Shown here one piece after another: positions 63,575 through 64,000 of a stretch of DNA of 64,000 nt. The translations under genes were made by a program, and so were the position numbers. Position 1 is the stretch's first letter. The number at the start of each line of letters is the position of its first letter. Source of the stretch: Flavobacteriaceae bacterium (lineage in GTDB: Bacteria > Bacteroidota > Bacteroidia > Flavobacteriales > Flavobacteriaceae); the NCBI GenBank assembly GCA_018669795.1, contig JABHSQ010000015.1:1-64000 (forward strand). Direction: 5' to 3'. Under the pieces are notes generated by a model that worked only from the letters and a program-made list of their open reading frames with translations, searched no databases and had not been told where the DNA came from.

Positions 63575-64000
63575 TTAATAAATAGGGTTTCCATTTAATA
63601 ACCACCGACTCCATTGTTTAGAATATGTATGAATGTTATTGGTCTTTTGTTGGGTTGAATCGATCACCTTGTATTCTTTATTTTTCCATTCACAAATCCC
63701 ACCATAAAGACTTTTAACATCTTTATAACCCGCTTTTTTAAGTTGAGCAGCTATCATTTCAGACCGTATTCCTAGAGTACAATAAATGACAATAGGAGTT
63801 TCTTTATTTTTGACAAACTTAAAAATATTTTCCATTGAAAAAACATCAAAACCAACTGAAATAGCAGATTCAATATGACTAACTTTATATTCTTGGAGTT
63901 CTCTACTGTCTAAAATTATTACTTCATTTTTGGATTGCTGCATCCTTAGTTCCGTTGCAGAAATATATGGAATATCACTTTTATGATGCTTTTTTAAAAC
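63575..64000 (-). CDS. Rhodanese-like domain protein, N-terminal end beyond the window (partial)
   Basis: The frame is open from the last bases of the window; reading in gives KKHHKSDIPYISATELR before the first internal Met, so the real start is off to the right. The visible part is one rhodanese domain: VIILDSRELQEYKVSHI, active-site loop YCTLGIRSE with the catalytic Cys, and LYGGICEWKN. Rhodanese-like proteins move sulfur or act on arsenate; in this cluster a role in arsenic chemistry is likely but unproven. Its stop is one base before the ATG of the TIGR04282 gene at 63573. Confidence 0.85.
   Translation of the reverse strand, partial: VLKKHHKSDIPYISATELRMQQSKNEVIILDSRELQEYKVSHIESAISVGFDVFSMENIFKFVKNKETPIVIYCTLGIRSEMIAAQLKKAGYKDVKSLYGGICEWKNKEYKVIDSTQQKTNNIHTYSKQWSRWLLNGNPIY

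Noticed and set aside
1-64000. tRNA or rRNA genes, CRISPR arrays, insertion sequences, prophage and integrase genes
   Set aside because: Scanned for cloverleaf ends, repeated spacers, transposase motifs and phage genes and saw none. The phage holin family name at 11814 refers to a chromosomal membrane protein, not to a prophage.

Overview
The window looks like chromosomal DNA of a marine member of the Flavobacteriaceae (Bacteroidota). The evidence is the AT-rich sequence, a type IX secretion (T9SS) type B sorting domain at the left edge, a class II ketol-acid reductoisomerase, a GH3-family protein beside a DUF2797 protein, lipoproteins with short lipoboxes, gene starts without obvious Shine-Dalgarno sites, and repeated promoter boxes of the Bacteroidota form TAnnTTTG, some with an upstream TTG. 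Almost everything is core metabolism. I see no tRNA or rRNA gene, insertion sequence, prophage or CRISPR array.

Layout. 1-8.4 kb: a minus-strand envelope block (CBS protein, nadK, DUF6089 protein, uppS, bamA, two OmpH/Skp chaperones, murI). 8.5-15.7 kb: plus-strand pdxJ, a hydrolase, a plug-plus-TPR protein, a small membrane protein, tig, clpP and clpX. 15.8-19.5 kb: GH3 protein, DUF2797 protein and a folK-deoxynucleoside kinase fusion. 19.7-33.2 kb: branched-chain amino acid synthesis. ilvD-ilvB-ilvN-ilvC-ilvA lies behind a leader peptide and attenuator; then come a gapN-like gene, a broken KTSC-domain lipoprotein gene and the opposed leuA-leuC-leuD-leuB operon. 35-40 kb: an S-box (SAM-I) riboswitch, metY and one gene fusing homoserine O-acetyltransferase, aspartokinase and homoserine dehydrogenase. 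40-49.6 kb: an RNA methyltransferase, mutS, an unknown membrane protein, a membrane-anchored MutS-like ATPase and a large AsmA-like protein. 49.6-58.2 kb: glycosyltransferases, a TolB-like lipoprotein, an M28 peptidase, an acyltransferase, a BASS transporter and a MerT-like protein. 59.6-64 kb: a minus-strand cluster matching the arsenosugar pathway (two glycosyltransferases, DUF547 protein, ArsM, purine nucleoside phosphorylase, rhodanese), running off the right edge.

The best regulatory find is at 19768-19890. A 20-codon ORF with 12 Ile/Val/Leu codons ends one base before a segment that can pair with the 5' arm of a strong intrinsic terminator, all upstream of ilvD. This is the geometry of classical ribosome-mediated attenuation. 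Two further points change gene models: folK-dNK and the AsmA-like gene both seem to start at ATT, and the AsmA-like protein is about 160 residues longer than an ATG-based call would give.
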